Below, piece after piece: positions 1 through 8,802 of a stretch of 64,000 bases of DNA. Location: the NCBI RefSeq assembly GCF_902506145.1, contig NZ_LR733519.1:2085213-2149212 (forward strand), given 5' to 3'. Within the stretch, counting starts at the first letter, position 1. Each line of letters opens with the position of its first letter. Source of the stretch: Burkholderia sp. 8Y. Its GTDB lineage: Bacteria > Pseudomonadota > Gammaproteobacteria > Burkholderiales > Burkholderiaceae. The notes under the pieces were generated by a model that was given only the letters and a program-made list of their open reading frames with translations, was not told the origin of the DNA and did no database searches. The translations under genes and the position numbers were made by a program.

Positions 1-1394
1 AGGGCAAGCTCTTCTGGACCGACGACCGCATCTGCGACGGCGAGAACCCGCTCAAGCTCGGCAACAACAACAGCGGCAAGGCGGTGGGCGGCAGCACCGT
101 TCACTTCGCGATGGTCTCGCTGCGCTTCAGGCCGGAGTGGTTCAGATCGCGCTCGCTGCTCGGCTACGGCGCGGACTGGCCGCTCGACTGGCGCGAGATG
201 TGGCGTTATTACGGCGAAGTCGAAGAGGCGCTGAAGATCGCCGGGCCCGTGAACTATCCGTGGGGACCGAAGCGGCCACGCTATCCATATCGGCCGCACG
301 AACTGAACGCCGCCGCGCTCGTGCTTGCGCGCGGCTGCGAGGCGCTCGGCATCGACTGGTCGGCGACGCCGCTCGCAACGGTCTCGGCGCCGCGCGGCGA
401 GGCGCATCCCTGCGTATATCGCGGATTTTGCGTATCGGGGTGCGCGACCAACGCGAAGCAAAGCGCGCTCGTCACGTGGATACCGCGCGCCGTGCGCGCA
501 GGCGCGGAGATTCGCGACCTTGCGATGGTCGGACGCATCGTCATGGGCGACGATGGCCGTGCCACCGGCGTCGAATATCTGCGCGAAGGGCAATGGCAAT
601 TCCAGCGCGCACGCAACGTCGTGGTCGCGGGCTATGCGATCGAAACGCCCCGGCTTCTTCTGATGTCCGCGACGGACCGCTATCCCGATGGCCTCGCGAA
701 CAGCTCGGGCCTCGTCGGCAAGAATCTGATGGTGCAGACGAATCAGGCCGTCTGGGGAACGATGGAAGAAGAAGTGCGCTGGTACAAGGGGCCGCCTTCG
801 CTTTCGCTGACCGAGCATTGGAACTATGAAGACAAGGGCAAGGACTTCTTCGGCGGCTATTGCTACATGAGTCAGGGACCGCTGCCCGTGGCGTGGGCGT
901 CGGTGCAGAACGGACGCGGCTTGTGGGGTCAACAGTTGCTCGACGAGATGCAGAAGTACAACCATCAGGCGGGCTTGAAGATAGTCGGCGAGACGCTGCC
1001 GCAGGAACGCAATCGCGTGACGCTCGCCGACGAGAAAGATCAGTATGGCCTGCCGGTGGCGCGCGTGACCTACTCGCTATGCGACAACGACAAGCGCCTC
1101 GTCGCGCATTCGCTCGACTTCATGAGCCTCGCGCTCGAAGCGGCCGGTGCGCGCGATGTCTGGCGCGAAACCGACGACACGTGCCACCTGAACGGCACCG
1201 CGCGCATGGGCGACGATCCCGCGACGAGCGTCGTCAATGCGGATTGCCGAAGCTGGGACATCGACAATCTATGGATTTGCGACGGCTCCGTCTTTCCGAC
1301 GGTGGGCGGCGTCAATCCGTCATTGACGATACAGGCGATCGCAATGCGGACCGCCGACCGAATCGAGGCGCTCGCGGCGCGCGGGGAACTGTAG
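1..1394 (+). CDS. GMC-family FAD-dependent oxidoreductase (5' end outside window)
   Basis: This is the C-terminal part of a glucose-methanol-choline oxidoreductase, a flavoenzyme oxidising alcohols or sugars. The reading frame is open from base 3, through the GTG at 84, so the gene starts upstream of the window. Visible family features are the GGSTVHF segment of the FAD-binding region and a C-terminal CHLNGTARMG stretch with the active-site His. GGVNPSLTIQAIA near the end carries the second catalytic residue, here Asn. The sequence is closest in style to membrane gluconate/alcohol dehydrogenase flavoproteins. Such subunits often work with a multiheme cytochrome c like the one at 4385-5719, but that gene is on the other strand. 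The substrate cannot be read from sequence. Confidence 0.9.
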   Translation, partial: GKLFWTDDRICDGENPLKLGNNNSGKAVGGSTVHFAMVSLRFRPEWFRSRSLLGYGADWPLDWREMWRYYGEVEEALKIAGPVNYPWGPKRPRYPYRPHELNAAALVLARGCEALGIDWSATPLATVSAPRGEAHPCVYRGFCVSGCATNAKQSALVTWIPRAVRAGAEIRDLAMVGRIVMGDDGRATGVEYLREGQWQFQRARNVVVAGYAIETPRLLLMSATDRYPDGLANSSGLVGKNLMVQTNQAVWGTMEEEVRWYKGPPSLSLTEHWNYEDKGKDFFGGYCYMSQGPLPVAWASVQNGRGLWGQQLLDEMQKYNHQAGLKIVGETLPQERNRVTLADEKDQYGLPVARVTYSLCDNDKRLVAHSLDFMSLALEAAGARDVWRETDDTCHLNGTARMGDDPATSVVNADCRSWDIDNLWICDGSVFPTVGGVNPSLTIQAIAMRTADRIEALAARGEL

Positions 1395-1433
1395 ATAAAA
1401 AACGCATGGCCGCTCTCAAGAGCCGAGTCATTC

Positions 1434-1928
1434 ATGAACTTGCTAAAGGACATTTTCGGCACCCAAGGCCACGTCACGACGCTGCAAGAATGCGCCCGGG
1501 CGGCGATCGTTTTCTGTTGGGGCTTGTTTCTCGTGAGGGTCGCCGGGCGCAGAATCTTCGGGCGATGGGCGGCGCTCGACATCGTGGTGTCGATCATCGT
1601 CGGCTCGAACCTGAGCCGCGTCATCACGGGCAGCGCGCCGCTCGTGGGCACGCTCGTCGCAACGGGTTTCATGATCGCCGCGCATTGGGTGCTCGCGCAT
1701 CTGGCTTCGCGCTACCGGCTGTGGGCATTCATTTCGGAAGGCAGTCCCATTACCCTGTTCTCCGAAGGCGAGCCGTGCACGAAGACCCTCTTGCGGTATG
1801 GCGTGTCCGAGAATGACATCAACGAGGCGCTGAGTCAGAACGGCATCGACCATGTGAGGAATGTGCAGAAGATGACGCTCGAACCAAGCGGAAAAATAAG
1901 CGTCTCCAGACGAAATCGCGAGTCCTGA
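1434..1928 (+). CDS. DUF421 (YetF-type) membrane protein
   Basis: The 164-residue protein has hydrophobic segments at roughly residues 20-38, 45-62 and 68-90. A soluble tail follows with the SRYRLWAFISEGSPITLFSEGE and ENDINEALSQNGI pattern typical of DUF421/YetF proteins. The family is widespread and its function is poorly defined. It lies 39 nt after the GMC gene and about 100 nt before the YdeP-type oxidoreductase, so it could be co-transcribed with them. The ATG at 1434 is the natural start because the first membrane segment follows directly. Confidence 0.85.
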   Translation: MNLLKDIFGTQGHVTTLQECARAAIVFCWGLFLVRVAGRRIFGRWAALDIVVSIIVGSNLSRVITGSAPLVGTLVATGFMIAAHWVLAHLASRYRLWAFISEGSPITLFSEGEPCTKTLLRYGVSENDINEALSQNGIDHVRNVQKMTLEPSGKISVSRRNRES

Positions 1929-2029
1929 ACTCGATGATTGACGACGAATGCAGGCGTCGTTCGCAGCTTCTGATCCGGAACGACGCTTGCTTGTGTCACG
2001 ACGTGATATTAGCCCCCGGGAGCGCGCTG

Positions 2030-4309
2030 ATGAGCAAAGAAACCAAGAACCCAACGTATCCTTTCGCTTCGGGCGGTTGGGGATCGTTGAAGTCGGTCGC
2101 CACTATCCTCATGCAGGAAAAGGTGCCGCTAAAAGACAGCGCGATCCTGCTCAAGCAGAACAAGCCGGACGGCTTCATGTGCGTGAGCTGTTCGTGGGCC
2201 AAACCCGCCGATCCCCACACGTTCGAATTCTGCGAAAGCGGCGCGAAGGCGACAGCGTGGGATACGACCGCCAAGCGCATGACGCCCGAGTTCTTCGAGC
2301 TTCACACGGTTAAGCAGTTGCTCAACTGGCACGATCACGATCTCGAAGAAGCAGGACGGCTGACCGCGCCGATGCGCTACGACGCAGCCACGGACAAGTA
2401 CGTCGAAGTCAGCTGGCAGCAGGCGTTCGACGACATCGCCAAAGAGCTGAATGCGCTGGATCCGGAGACCGTCGTCTTCTACGCGTCAGGGCGCGCATCG
2501 CTCGAGACCGCTTACATGTACCAGCTTTTCGCGCGCATGTACGGCTGCAACAACCTGCCCGACAGCTCGAACATGTGTCACGAGAGTTCGAGCGTCGGTC
2601 TGAAGGAAGCGATCGGTGTCGGCGTCGGCACCATCACGCTCGAGGACTTCGAGAAGACGGACCTCATGTTCTTCTTCGGGCAGAACGTCGGCACGAATAG
2701 TCCGCGCATGCTTCACCAGTTGCAGGACGCGCGCAAACGCGGCGTGCCCATCATCACGTTCAATCCGCTTCGCGAGCCGGGCCTCGTGTCGTTTGCGAAT
2801 CCTCAGTCGCCGGTGGAGATGCTGACGCCCAAGGAAACGCAGATCAGCACGCAATATCATCAGGTGAAGACCGGCGGGGACACCGCCGCAATGCTCGGCA
2901 TATGCAAGGCAGTGATCGAGGCCGACGACCGCGCACAGGCCGAAGGCACCGAGCGCATGATCGATGTGGCGTTCATCGCGGAGCACACGACCGGCTTCGA
3001 AGATTTCGCGGCCTGTGCGCGCAAGACCGAATGGAGTGAAATCGAACGTGTCAGCGGTCTGCCGCGTTCGGCGCTTCTCGAAGCAGCCGACGAATACATG
3101 AAGGCCAAGGCCGTGATGGCGCACTACGGCATGGGACTCACGCAACACCGGCTCGGCGTGCAGAACGTACGCATGCTGTGCAACCTGCTTTTCTTGCGCG
3201 GCAATGTGGGCAAGCCGGGCGCGGGGCCGTCGCCGATACGCGGTCACTCCAACGTACAAGGTCAGCGCACGGTCGGCATCACGGAGAAGCCGGAACTCGC
3301 GCCCCTCGATCAACTCGCGAAGCAGTTTTCATTCGAGCCGCCGCGAAAGAAAGGGATGAATACCGTCGAAGCGTTCGAGGCCATGGTCAAGGGCAAGGTG
3401 AAGGCGGTCTTCAATCTTGGCGGAAACCTCGTGCGTTCGGTGCCGGATCGGTTACAGACGGAGCCGGCGTGGGCCAGCCTGCGCCTGGCCATCAACGTGG
3501 CGACGAAGCTTAATCGCAGTCACCTCGTGCATGGCGAAGTGTCGTACGTGTTGCCGTGTCTGAGCCGCATCGAATTTCATCGCACGCCGCTGGGCGATCA
3601 GGCGGTCTCGATGGAAGACAGCACGGGCTGCATGCACGGCTCGAAGGGTGTCACTGAACCAGCAAGCGAGAAAGCGCGGGCGGAGCAGTTCATCGTCGCG
3701 GGCATCGCCAAGGCGACGCTGGGCTCACGTTCAACGGTCGACTGGGACGCGTGGAGCAATGACTATTCGCTCGTCAGAAACGAGATCGCAACGACGTATC
3801 CCGAGACGTTCCATGACTTTAACGAACGCATGTGGCAGCCCGGCGGTTTTCATCGGCCGCTGCCCGCTTGCGAACGCGTGTGGAAAACGAAGTCCGGTAA
3901 AGCCGAATTCATGACGCCGAACTCGCTCGGCGAAGACCCGGACATGCCGGAGAAGACGCCGGACGCACTGCGCCTCATGACCTTGCGCAGCGACAGCCAG
4001 TTCAACACGACCATCTATAACCTCGATGACCGGTTCAGAGGCGTGAAGGGTTCCCGCATGGTCATTCTCATGAGCGAAGCGGACATCAAGAAACATCAGC
4101 TCAAGGAAGGCCAGGAGATCACGTTGCAAACCGTTGCGGACGATGGCATCGACCGTCGTCTGTCAGGGCTGACCATCAAGGCTTATGAGATCCCGGAGGG
4201 CTGCATCGGCGGCTATTACCCGGAGTGCAATGTGTTGCTTCCGCTATGGCATTACGCCGAAGAGAGCAAGGTGCCGGGCGCCAAGTCGATTCCGGTGCGT
4301 ATCGTCTGA
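2030..4309 (+). CDS. FdhF/YdeP-family molybdopterin oxidoreductase
   Basis: This is a 759-residue molybdopterin (bis-MGD) oxidoreductase of the FdhF/YdeP group, related to formate dehydrogenase H. Visible features are an N-terminal CVSCSWAKPADPHTFEFCESG segment, the family's Cys-containing entry region. The MGD-binding repeats include FYASGRASLETAYMYQLFARMYG, SSNMCHESSSVGL and GQNVGTNSPR. A C-terminal domain contains DDRFRGVKGSRMVILMS, the molydopterin-dinucleotide-binding fold. No in-frame TGA suggests selenocysteine. The ATG at 2030 was chosen because a GGGAGC ribosome-binding site precedes it and YdeP homologues are about 760 residues; the frame is open further upstream to 1934. The physiological substrate of most YdeP proteins is unknown; E. 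coli YdeP is linked to acid resistance. Confidence 0.92.
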   Translation: MSKETKNPTYPFASGGWGSLKSVATILMQEKVPLKDSAILLKQNKPDGFMCVSCSWAKPADPHTFEFCESGAKATAWDTTAKRMTPEFFELHTVKQLLNWHDHDLEEAGRLTAPMRYDAATDKYVEVSWQQAFDDIAKELNALDPETVVFYASGRASLETAYMYQLFARMYGCNNLPDSSNMCHESSSVGLKEAIGVGVGTITLEDFEKTDLMFFFGQNVGTNSPRMLHQLQDARKRGVPIITFNPLREPGLVSFANPQSPVEMLTPKETQISTQYHQVKTGGDTAAMLGICKAVIEADDRAQAEGTERMIDVAFIAEHTTGFEDFAACARKTEWSEIERVSGLPRSALLEAADEYMKAKAVMAHYGMGLTQHRLGVQNVRMLCNLLFLRGNVGKPGAGPSPIRGHSNVQGQRTVGITEKPELAPLDQLAKQFSFEPPRKKGMNTVEAFEAMVKGKVKAVFNLGGNLVRSVPDRLQTEPAWASLRLAINVATKLNRSHLVHGEVSYVLPCLSRIEFHRTPLGDQAVSMEDSTGCMHGSKGVTEPASEKARAEQFIVAGIAKATLGSRSTVDWDAWSNDYSLVRNEIATTYPETFHDFNERMWQPGGFHRPLPACERVWKTKSGKAEFMTPNSLGEDPDMPEKTPDALRLMTLRSDSQFNTTIYNLDDRFRGVKGSRMVILMSEADIKKHQLKEGQEITLQTVADDGIDRRLSGLTIKAYEIPEGCIGGYYPECNVLLPLWHYAEESKVPGAKSIPVRIV

Positions 4310-4347
4310 TCGCTGGTTGCTCGTCGCTCGTCGAAGCGACATGCTCG

Positions 4348-4379
4348 CGGCCCATGTGCGTCACGGCGCACAGGGGCCG
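4348..4379. terminator. Imperfect hairpin between convergent genes
   Basis: CGGCCC at 4348-4353 pairs with GGGCCG at 4374-4379, and an inner TGCG/CGCA pair continues the stem. It lies in the 75-nt gap between the convergent stop codons of the YdeP-type gene and the cytochrome c gene. There is no clear T tract, so a terminator role is inferred from position. Confidence 0.35.
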
Positions 4380-4384
4380 TGACC

Positions 4385-5719
4385 TTACTGATGGATCTCT
4401 GAGCGAAGGCGTTCGACCTCGCGGTCCGAAACCGGCGCCGCATGATTCCCCCACGTGCCACGAATGAAGCTCACGACCTGAGCCATTTGCGCGGTCGTCA
4501 GTTGACCATGGAAGCCCGGCATTTTCTGCGGCGCCGGGCCCGTCGCGGTCGTCGGGCTCTTGCTGCCTTCGATCACGATCCGCATCACGGAAGTCGGATC
4601 TTCTGCGAGCACGAGCGGGTTTCCGGCAAGCGCGGCCACCTTGCCTGGCTGGCCCTTTCCGTCGGCCTGATGGCAGCGCGCGCAGAACGACAGATAAACG
4701 CCCGCGCCGGGGCGCTCGACCTCGCCGGTCTGAATGCTGCGCGCCGTCTGTACCTTGGCGTGCTCCGTGTTCGCAAAGCTGCCGTAGGTTTGCTGCGGCG
4801 GTAATGACTTGAGATAAACGGCGATTGCTTTGAGATCGGCATCGGTCATGTACTGCGTGCTGTCCCCGATGACCGGCGCCATGGCTCCAAACGCAATCGC
4901 ACCGGCGCCGTGACCCGTATGCAGAAAATCGACGATATCCTGCGCGGTCCAGCGCGCGAGTCCGCTTCCCGGATCGCCAGTGAGATTCGGCGCGAGCCAA
5001 TGATCGTTCGCGCCACCCGTGAGATACCACGGCGACTTCTCGCTGTATCCGAGCTCGTTATACGCCGGGCCGCGCGGCGTGTGACACGCGCCGCAATGCC
5101 CCAGCCCTTGCACGAGATAGGCGCCGCGATTCCATTCTGCGCTGCGCTTCGGATCGGGCTGGTATTCATCGCGATTACCGAATGCGAAGCTCCAGAACAA
5201 CATCCCCCAACGCTGATTGAATGGAAAGGGCAGATGCGTTTCCGGCGCGCGCTTGGCGCTCGGCTTCACGCCATGCATCAGATACGCGTAGAGCGCAGTG
5301 ACGTCGTCATCCGTCATATTGGCGAGCGACGGATACGGCATGGCCGGATAAAGCCGCTTGCCGTCGCGGCGCTTGCCGTAGCGAAGCACGTCCGAAAACT
5401 CTTTCAGCGTGTAGCGGCCGATACCGAACGTGGTGTCCGGCGTGATGTTGCTTGCGTAGATGGGACCAAACGGTGAGTTGACCGGCATGCCTCCGCCGAG
5501 CGGCGTGTGGTCGGCGGCGTCGTGACACGCGCTGCAATCGCCTGCCTTCGCGAGGTATTCGCCGCGAGCGATCAATTGCGGTTCGGTCGTCGTCGGCGAC
5601 TGCGCCGTGACGTTATCGGGAAGATTGTCGTTTGCCCGGCCACTGCATGCGCCCAGGGTGGCGAGCACGACTGGCATCAGTGCAGCGGCGATATGGTTTT
5701 TCAGACTCGTCGCGTTCAT
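4385..5719 (-). CDS. Three-heme cytochrome c lipoprotein
   Basis: The 444-residue protein has an N-terminal hydrophobic signal ending in a lipobox-like LGAC, so it is probably anchored on the periplasmic face. Three c-type heme sites are visible: CSACH near residue 62, CGACH near 210 and CARCH near 350. Each is followed by a distal Met-containing region. The architecture matches the cytochrome c subunits of membrane alcohol/aldehyde/gluconate dehydrogenases. Its start is 1 nt past the stop of the small membrane protein, as the last gene of the oxidase operon. This placement suggests it brings electrons to the CuA/cytochrome c subunit. A role with the GMC flavoprotein at the window start is also possible. 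Confidence 0.9.
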   Translation of the reverse strand: MNATSLKNHIAAALMPVVLATLGACSGRANDNLPDNVTAQSPTTTEPQLIARGEYLAKAGDCSACHDAADHTPLGGGMPVNSPFGPIYASNITPDTTFGIGRYTLKEFSDVLRYGKRRDGKRLYPAMPYPSLANMTDDDVTALYAYLMHGVKPSAKRAPETHLPFPFNQRWGMLFWSFAFGNRDEYQPDPKRSAEWNRGAYLVQGLGHCGACHTPRGPAYNELGYSEKSPWYLTGGANDHWLAPNLTGDPGSGLARWTAQDIVDFLHTGHGAGAIAFGAMAPVIGDSTQYMTDADLKAIAVYLKSLPPQQTYGSFANTEHAKVQTARSIQTGEVERPGAGVYLSFCARCHQADGKGQPGKVAALAGNPLVLAEDPTSVMRIVIEGSKSPTTATGPAPQKMPGFHGQLTTAQMAQVVSFIRGTWGNHAAPVSDREVERLRSEIHQ

Positions 5720-5720
5720 T

Positions 5721-6191
5721 TCAATGCCATTGATTGCAGGAATCGAGGAACACTTCAGCCAGGATGGTAAACACTAGCGCAAGGACGAAGAGGCAGCCGA
5801 TCAATGCACTGCAAAGCGCAATGAACCGCTTGCGGCTCAACTGCTCTTGAAGGCGCGAAGGCTTTTCTGACGACGACTCGCTCGCCTCTTTGACTTGTTT
5901 CTCCTTTTTCTGCAAGAAGCGAAAGCCGTAGACTGCCAGTCCCGCGCAGACAACCGACACCATCACCGCCGCGACCGACGTGCCGTAAAGCCACGCATGA
6001 AAGTGCGTGAAGACCGGCTTGGCCCGGCGAATCGACTCGGCGTAGCAAGCTTGTGCAGAGATCGTCTCGGAGATCATCACCTGTAGCAGCCATGCGCCCG
6101 GCGAGAGAAAAAAGCCCGCACAGGCGCAGAGCACGAGACGTCGCTTTTCTTCTTTCGTGAGAGGCTGCTCGGGCAGCGCAGACGTTTGCAT
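5721..6191 (-). CDS. Small membrane protein of the oxidase operon
   Basis: The 156-residue protein is predicted to have three membrane spans, at about residues 18-40, 66-90 and 118-142. A charged coiled-coil-like stretch (KKEKQVKEASESSSEK) lies between spans two and three. It starts inside the stop codon of the subunit I-III fusion (TGATG overlap) and ends 1 nt before the cytochrome c gene, so it is surely translated with the oxidase. I do not recognise a named family. By position it could be an accessory or assembly subunit like the fourth small subunits of bacterial oxidases. It has six Cys, mostly in or near membrane spans. Confidence 0.75.
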   Translation of the reverse strand: MQTSALPEQPLTKEEKRRLVLCACAGFFLSPGAWLLQVMISETISAQACYAESIRRAKPVFTHFHAWLYGTSVAAVMVSVVCAGLAVYGFRFLQKKEKQVKEASESSSEKPSRLQEQLSRKRFIALCSALIGCLFVLALVFTILAEVFLDSCNQWH

Positions 6192-8791
6192 CAGTGGCCC
6201 CGCATCCAGAAAGGCGTCACGTAGAGCGTCGTGAAAATGAAGATCCACACCACGTCGACGAAGTGCCAGTACAGGCCGCCGATATGCATCGGCGCATTGC
6301 GTTCTTCGTCGAAATAGCCGAGCGCGATCCACACGGCGAGCAACACTAGAATGCCGATGCCGACCATCACGTGCGCCATGTGAAAGCCGGTGATCGTGAA
6401 GTAGAGGGAGCCATATAGATGAGCCGTGATGCCGTAAGGATGGTCGTGCCATTCCTTCAACTGCATGCCGGAAAACGTGCAGCCGAGTGCGATGGCGCCG
6501 AGCATCCACGCGAATGCCGGCCAGCGCCTGCCCTTCTTGAGCGTTCTCTCCGACATCCACGCCAGCACGCTGCTCAGGATGAGCACGCCCGTAGCCATTG
6601 CGCCGGTACCGATCTTCGGCATGCCCTCAGGCGGCCACGGCAGCGTCGTCTGCGACTGCGAGTAGAAGTAGCAAAAAATGAGGTAGCCGAAAAGGCTCGC
6701 TTCTGTAGCGACGAGCGCGAGCACGCCCCACCATCCGCCCGAATGCTCGCCGGTGCTTCCGACCGGCAGCACATCCTTCTTTTTCGCGGCTTTAGCCGGA
6801 ATGGTTTCCTCCGGCGTCGGCGGCTCGCGTTGCGCGAGCGAGCGGCGCGGCCACATCCACGCGATCAGTGTCGCCCCGCAACCCGCGACAGCGAGGCCCG
6901 CGAACCAAGGTGAATGCAGCAGCATTCCCGCAAAGGAGAGCGCGGCAAAGAGGCCGAGCAGGAACGGTGACCATGCATCCTCTGGCATCTTCAGAATCGC
7001 GTCGGGCTTGCCGTTGAACGGATGCACGCCGAGCGCCTCGCGTCCCTGATGCAGCAGATAACCCGACTCGAGGCTCGACTGCCGCCCTTTAGGCTGCAAG
7101 CGGTCTTCCCACATCGGATGCCGTGACTCGACAATCGGCAACACCGCGAAGTTGTATGCAGCCGGCGGCGAATCGGTCGACCATTCGAGGCCCGGCGCGT
7201 CCCAGGGATTCTGCGGCGCTTTCTTCCCTCGCTTCGCCGACACGAGCGCGTTCACCGCGAAGATCCCGACGCCGATGGCGAAGATGAACGAGCCGATCGT
7301 GGTGATGAGATTGGATGTATCCCATCCCATGCCTTCAGGATAGGTATAGATGCGCCGGGGCATGCCGAGCAGCCCGGATATGTGCATCGGGAAGAAGCCG
7401 AGGTTGAAGCCGACGAGAATGATCCAGAACGCGATCTTTCCCCATCGCTCACTCATCATGCGCCCGGTGAACTTGGGAAACCAATAGGTGATGCCGCCGA
7501 ATACAGGGAAGACGTTGATGCCGAGCAGCACGTAATGAAGGTGCGCAACGACGAAGTAGGTATCTGTGAGTTGCCAGTCGAGCGGCACGGCTGCGGTCAT
7601 GACGCCCGACACGCCGCCGATCACGAACATCAACACGAAGCTCGCGAAATAGAGGAAAGGCGTCGAGAACACAGGCCGCCCCGTCCATATTGTCGCGATC
7701 CACGCGAAAACGGCGACCGCGCTCGGGATCGTGATCAGCACGCTCGCTGCGCCGAAGAACGCCAATGCAAGCGGCGGAATGCCGGTCGCGAACATGTGAT
7801 GAATCCACACTTCGAAACCGATGATCATCGTCGCGACCGTCGACATGGCCACGGCGGCGTAGCCGACGAGCGGACGCCGGCAGAACGTCGGTAACGCATC
7901 GGAGACGATGCCCATTGCGGGCAGCACGACGACGTACACCCACGGGTGCGCGAACATCCAGAACAGGTGTTGCCATAGGAGCGGCCGGCCGTCGCTTGCG
8001 ACATCGAAGAAATGCGTGCCGACGTTGCGGTCCATCCATAGCAGGAAGAACGCGAGGCTCACGGACGGCACCGCGAACAGGTTCGCGAACGAAATGGTCA
8101 GCGTGCCCCACACGATGATCGGCAACCGGTCCACCGACATGCCGACCGCGCGCATGCGAAAGAGCGTCACGACGAAGTTGACCGCGCCGACGGTCGTCGA
8201 AATGCCGAGCAGGACCATGCCGAGCGAGTAGACGTCTATATTGATGCCGCGACTGTATTCGAGCGACGAAAGCGGGACGTAGTTGAACCAGCCCGCATTC
8301 GGCGCCTCGCCGATCGGAAAGCTGCAATATAGAAAGATGCCGGCGAAGAGAAAGACCCAGTACGAAAGCGCGTTCAGACGCGGGAACGCCATGTCGCGCG
8401 ACCCCAGCATGAGCGGCCAGAGGAAATTGGCGAAGCCGCTTAGCACGGGGAGCGCGTAGAGAAAGATCATCGTCACGCCGTGCATGGTGAATAGCTCGGC
8501 GAACTGCCCCGGCGTGACGAGCGACTCATTCGGCCGCGCGAGTTGCAGGCGCATGATGAGCGCCTCCGTGCCGCCCAGCAGCAGAAACACGAACGCGGTC
8601 ACGATATAGCGCAAGCCGATCTTCTTGTGATCGACTGTCGTGATGAAGCCGCGCCATCCGCCTTCGCCTTCCCATACATCGAGCAGCCGCTTCTCTGCTT
8701 CCGAACCCTTCGGGACGCTGCCAAACTCCGGCTCGCGTTTGAACGCGACCCGGTGGGATTGCACGGCGCTTCGATCCCCTGTCACGGCCAT
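6191..8791 (-). CDS. Heme-copper oxidase subunit I-III fusion lacking proton-channel Glu and Lys
   Basis: The 866-residue protein joins a full subunit I (about residues 50-560) to a subunit III domain (about 670-866) through a two-span linker. All redox ligands of an A-type cytochrome c oxidase are present: heme a His104 and His419, heme a3 His417, CuB His282, His331 and His332, and Tyr286 of the HPxVY motif. D-channel entrance residues Asp133, Asn122 and Asn140 are kept. However, the Glu of HPEVY is Trp284 (codon TGG), and the Lys of the helix VIII K-channel is Ala360. There is no YS pair before the HP motif (it reads FAHPWVY), so it is not the A2 type either. The ATG at 8791 follows subunit II by 11 nt; longer upstream frames lack homology. 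It should reduce oxygen, but coupling to proton pumping is doubtful. Confidence 0.93.
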   Translation of the reverse strand: MAVTGDRSAVQSHRVAFKREPEFGSVPKGSEAEKRLLDVWEGEGGWRGFITTVDHKKIGLRYIVTAFVFLLLGGTEALIMRLQLARPNESLVTPGQFAELFTMHGVTMIFLYALPVLSGFANFLWPLMLGSRDMAFPRLNALSYWVFLFAGIFLYCSFPIGEAPNAGWFNYVPLSSLEYSRGINIDVYSLGMVLLGISTTVGAVNFVVTLFRMRAVGMSVDRLPIIVWGTLTISFANLFAVPSVSLAFFLLWMDRNVGTHFFDVASDGRPLLWQHLFWMFAHPWVYVVVLPAMGIVSDALPTFCRRPLVGYAAVAMSTVATMIIGFEVWIHHMFATGIPPLALAFFGAASVLITIPSAVAVFAWIATIWTGRPVFSTPFLYFASFVLMFVIGGVSGVMTAAVPLDWQLTDTYFVVAHLHYVLLGINVFPVFGGITYWFPKFTGRMMSERWGKIAFWIILVGFNLGFFPMHISGLLGMPRRIYTYPEGMGWDTSNLITTIGSFIFAIGVGIFAVNALVSAKRGKKAPQNPWDAPGLEWSTDSPPAAYNFAVLPIVESRHPMWEDRLQPKGRQSSLESGYLLHQGREALGVHPFNGKPDAILKMPEDAWSPFLLGLFAALSFAGMLLHSPWFAGLAVAGCGATLIAWMWPRRSLAQREPPTPEETIPAKAAKKKDVLPVGSTGEHSGGWWGVLALVATEASLFGYLIFCYFYSQSQTTLPWPPEGMPKIGTGAMATGVLILSSVLAWMSERTLKKGRRWPAFAWMLGAIALGCTFSGMQLKEWHDHPYGITAHLYGSLYFTITGFHMAHVMVGIGILVLLAVWIALGYFDEERNAPMHIGGLYWHFVDVVWIFIFTTLYVTPFWMRGH

Positions 8792-8802
8792 CGTCTTTGT
8801 CC

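Noticed and set aside
7940..7942. Trp in HPWVY as a simple sequencing error
   Set aside because: The frame is intact, the K-channel Lys is also lost independently, and TGG to GAG needs two changes, so error is unlikely, though comparison with relatives would settle it.
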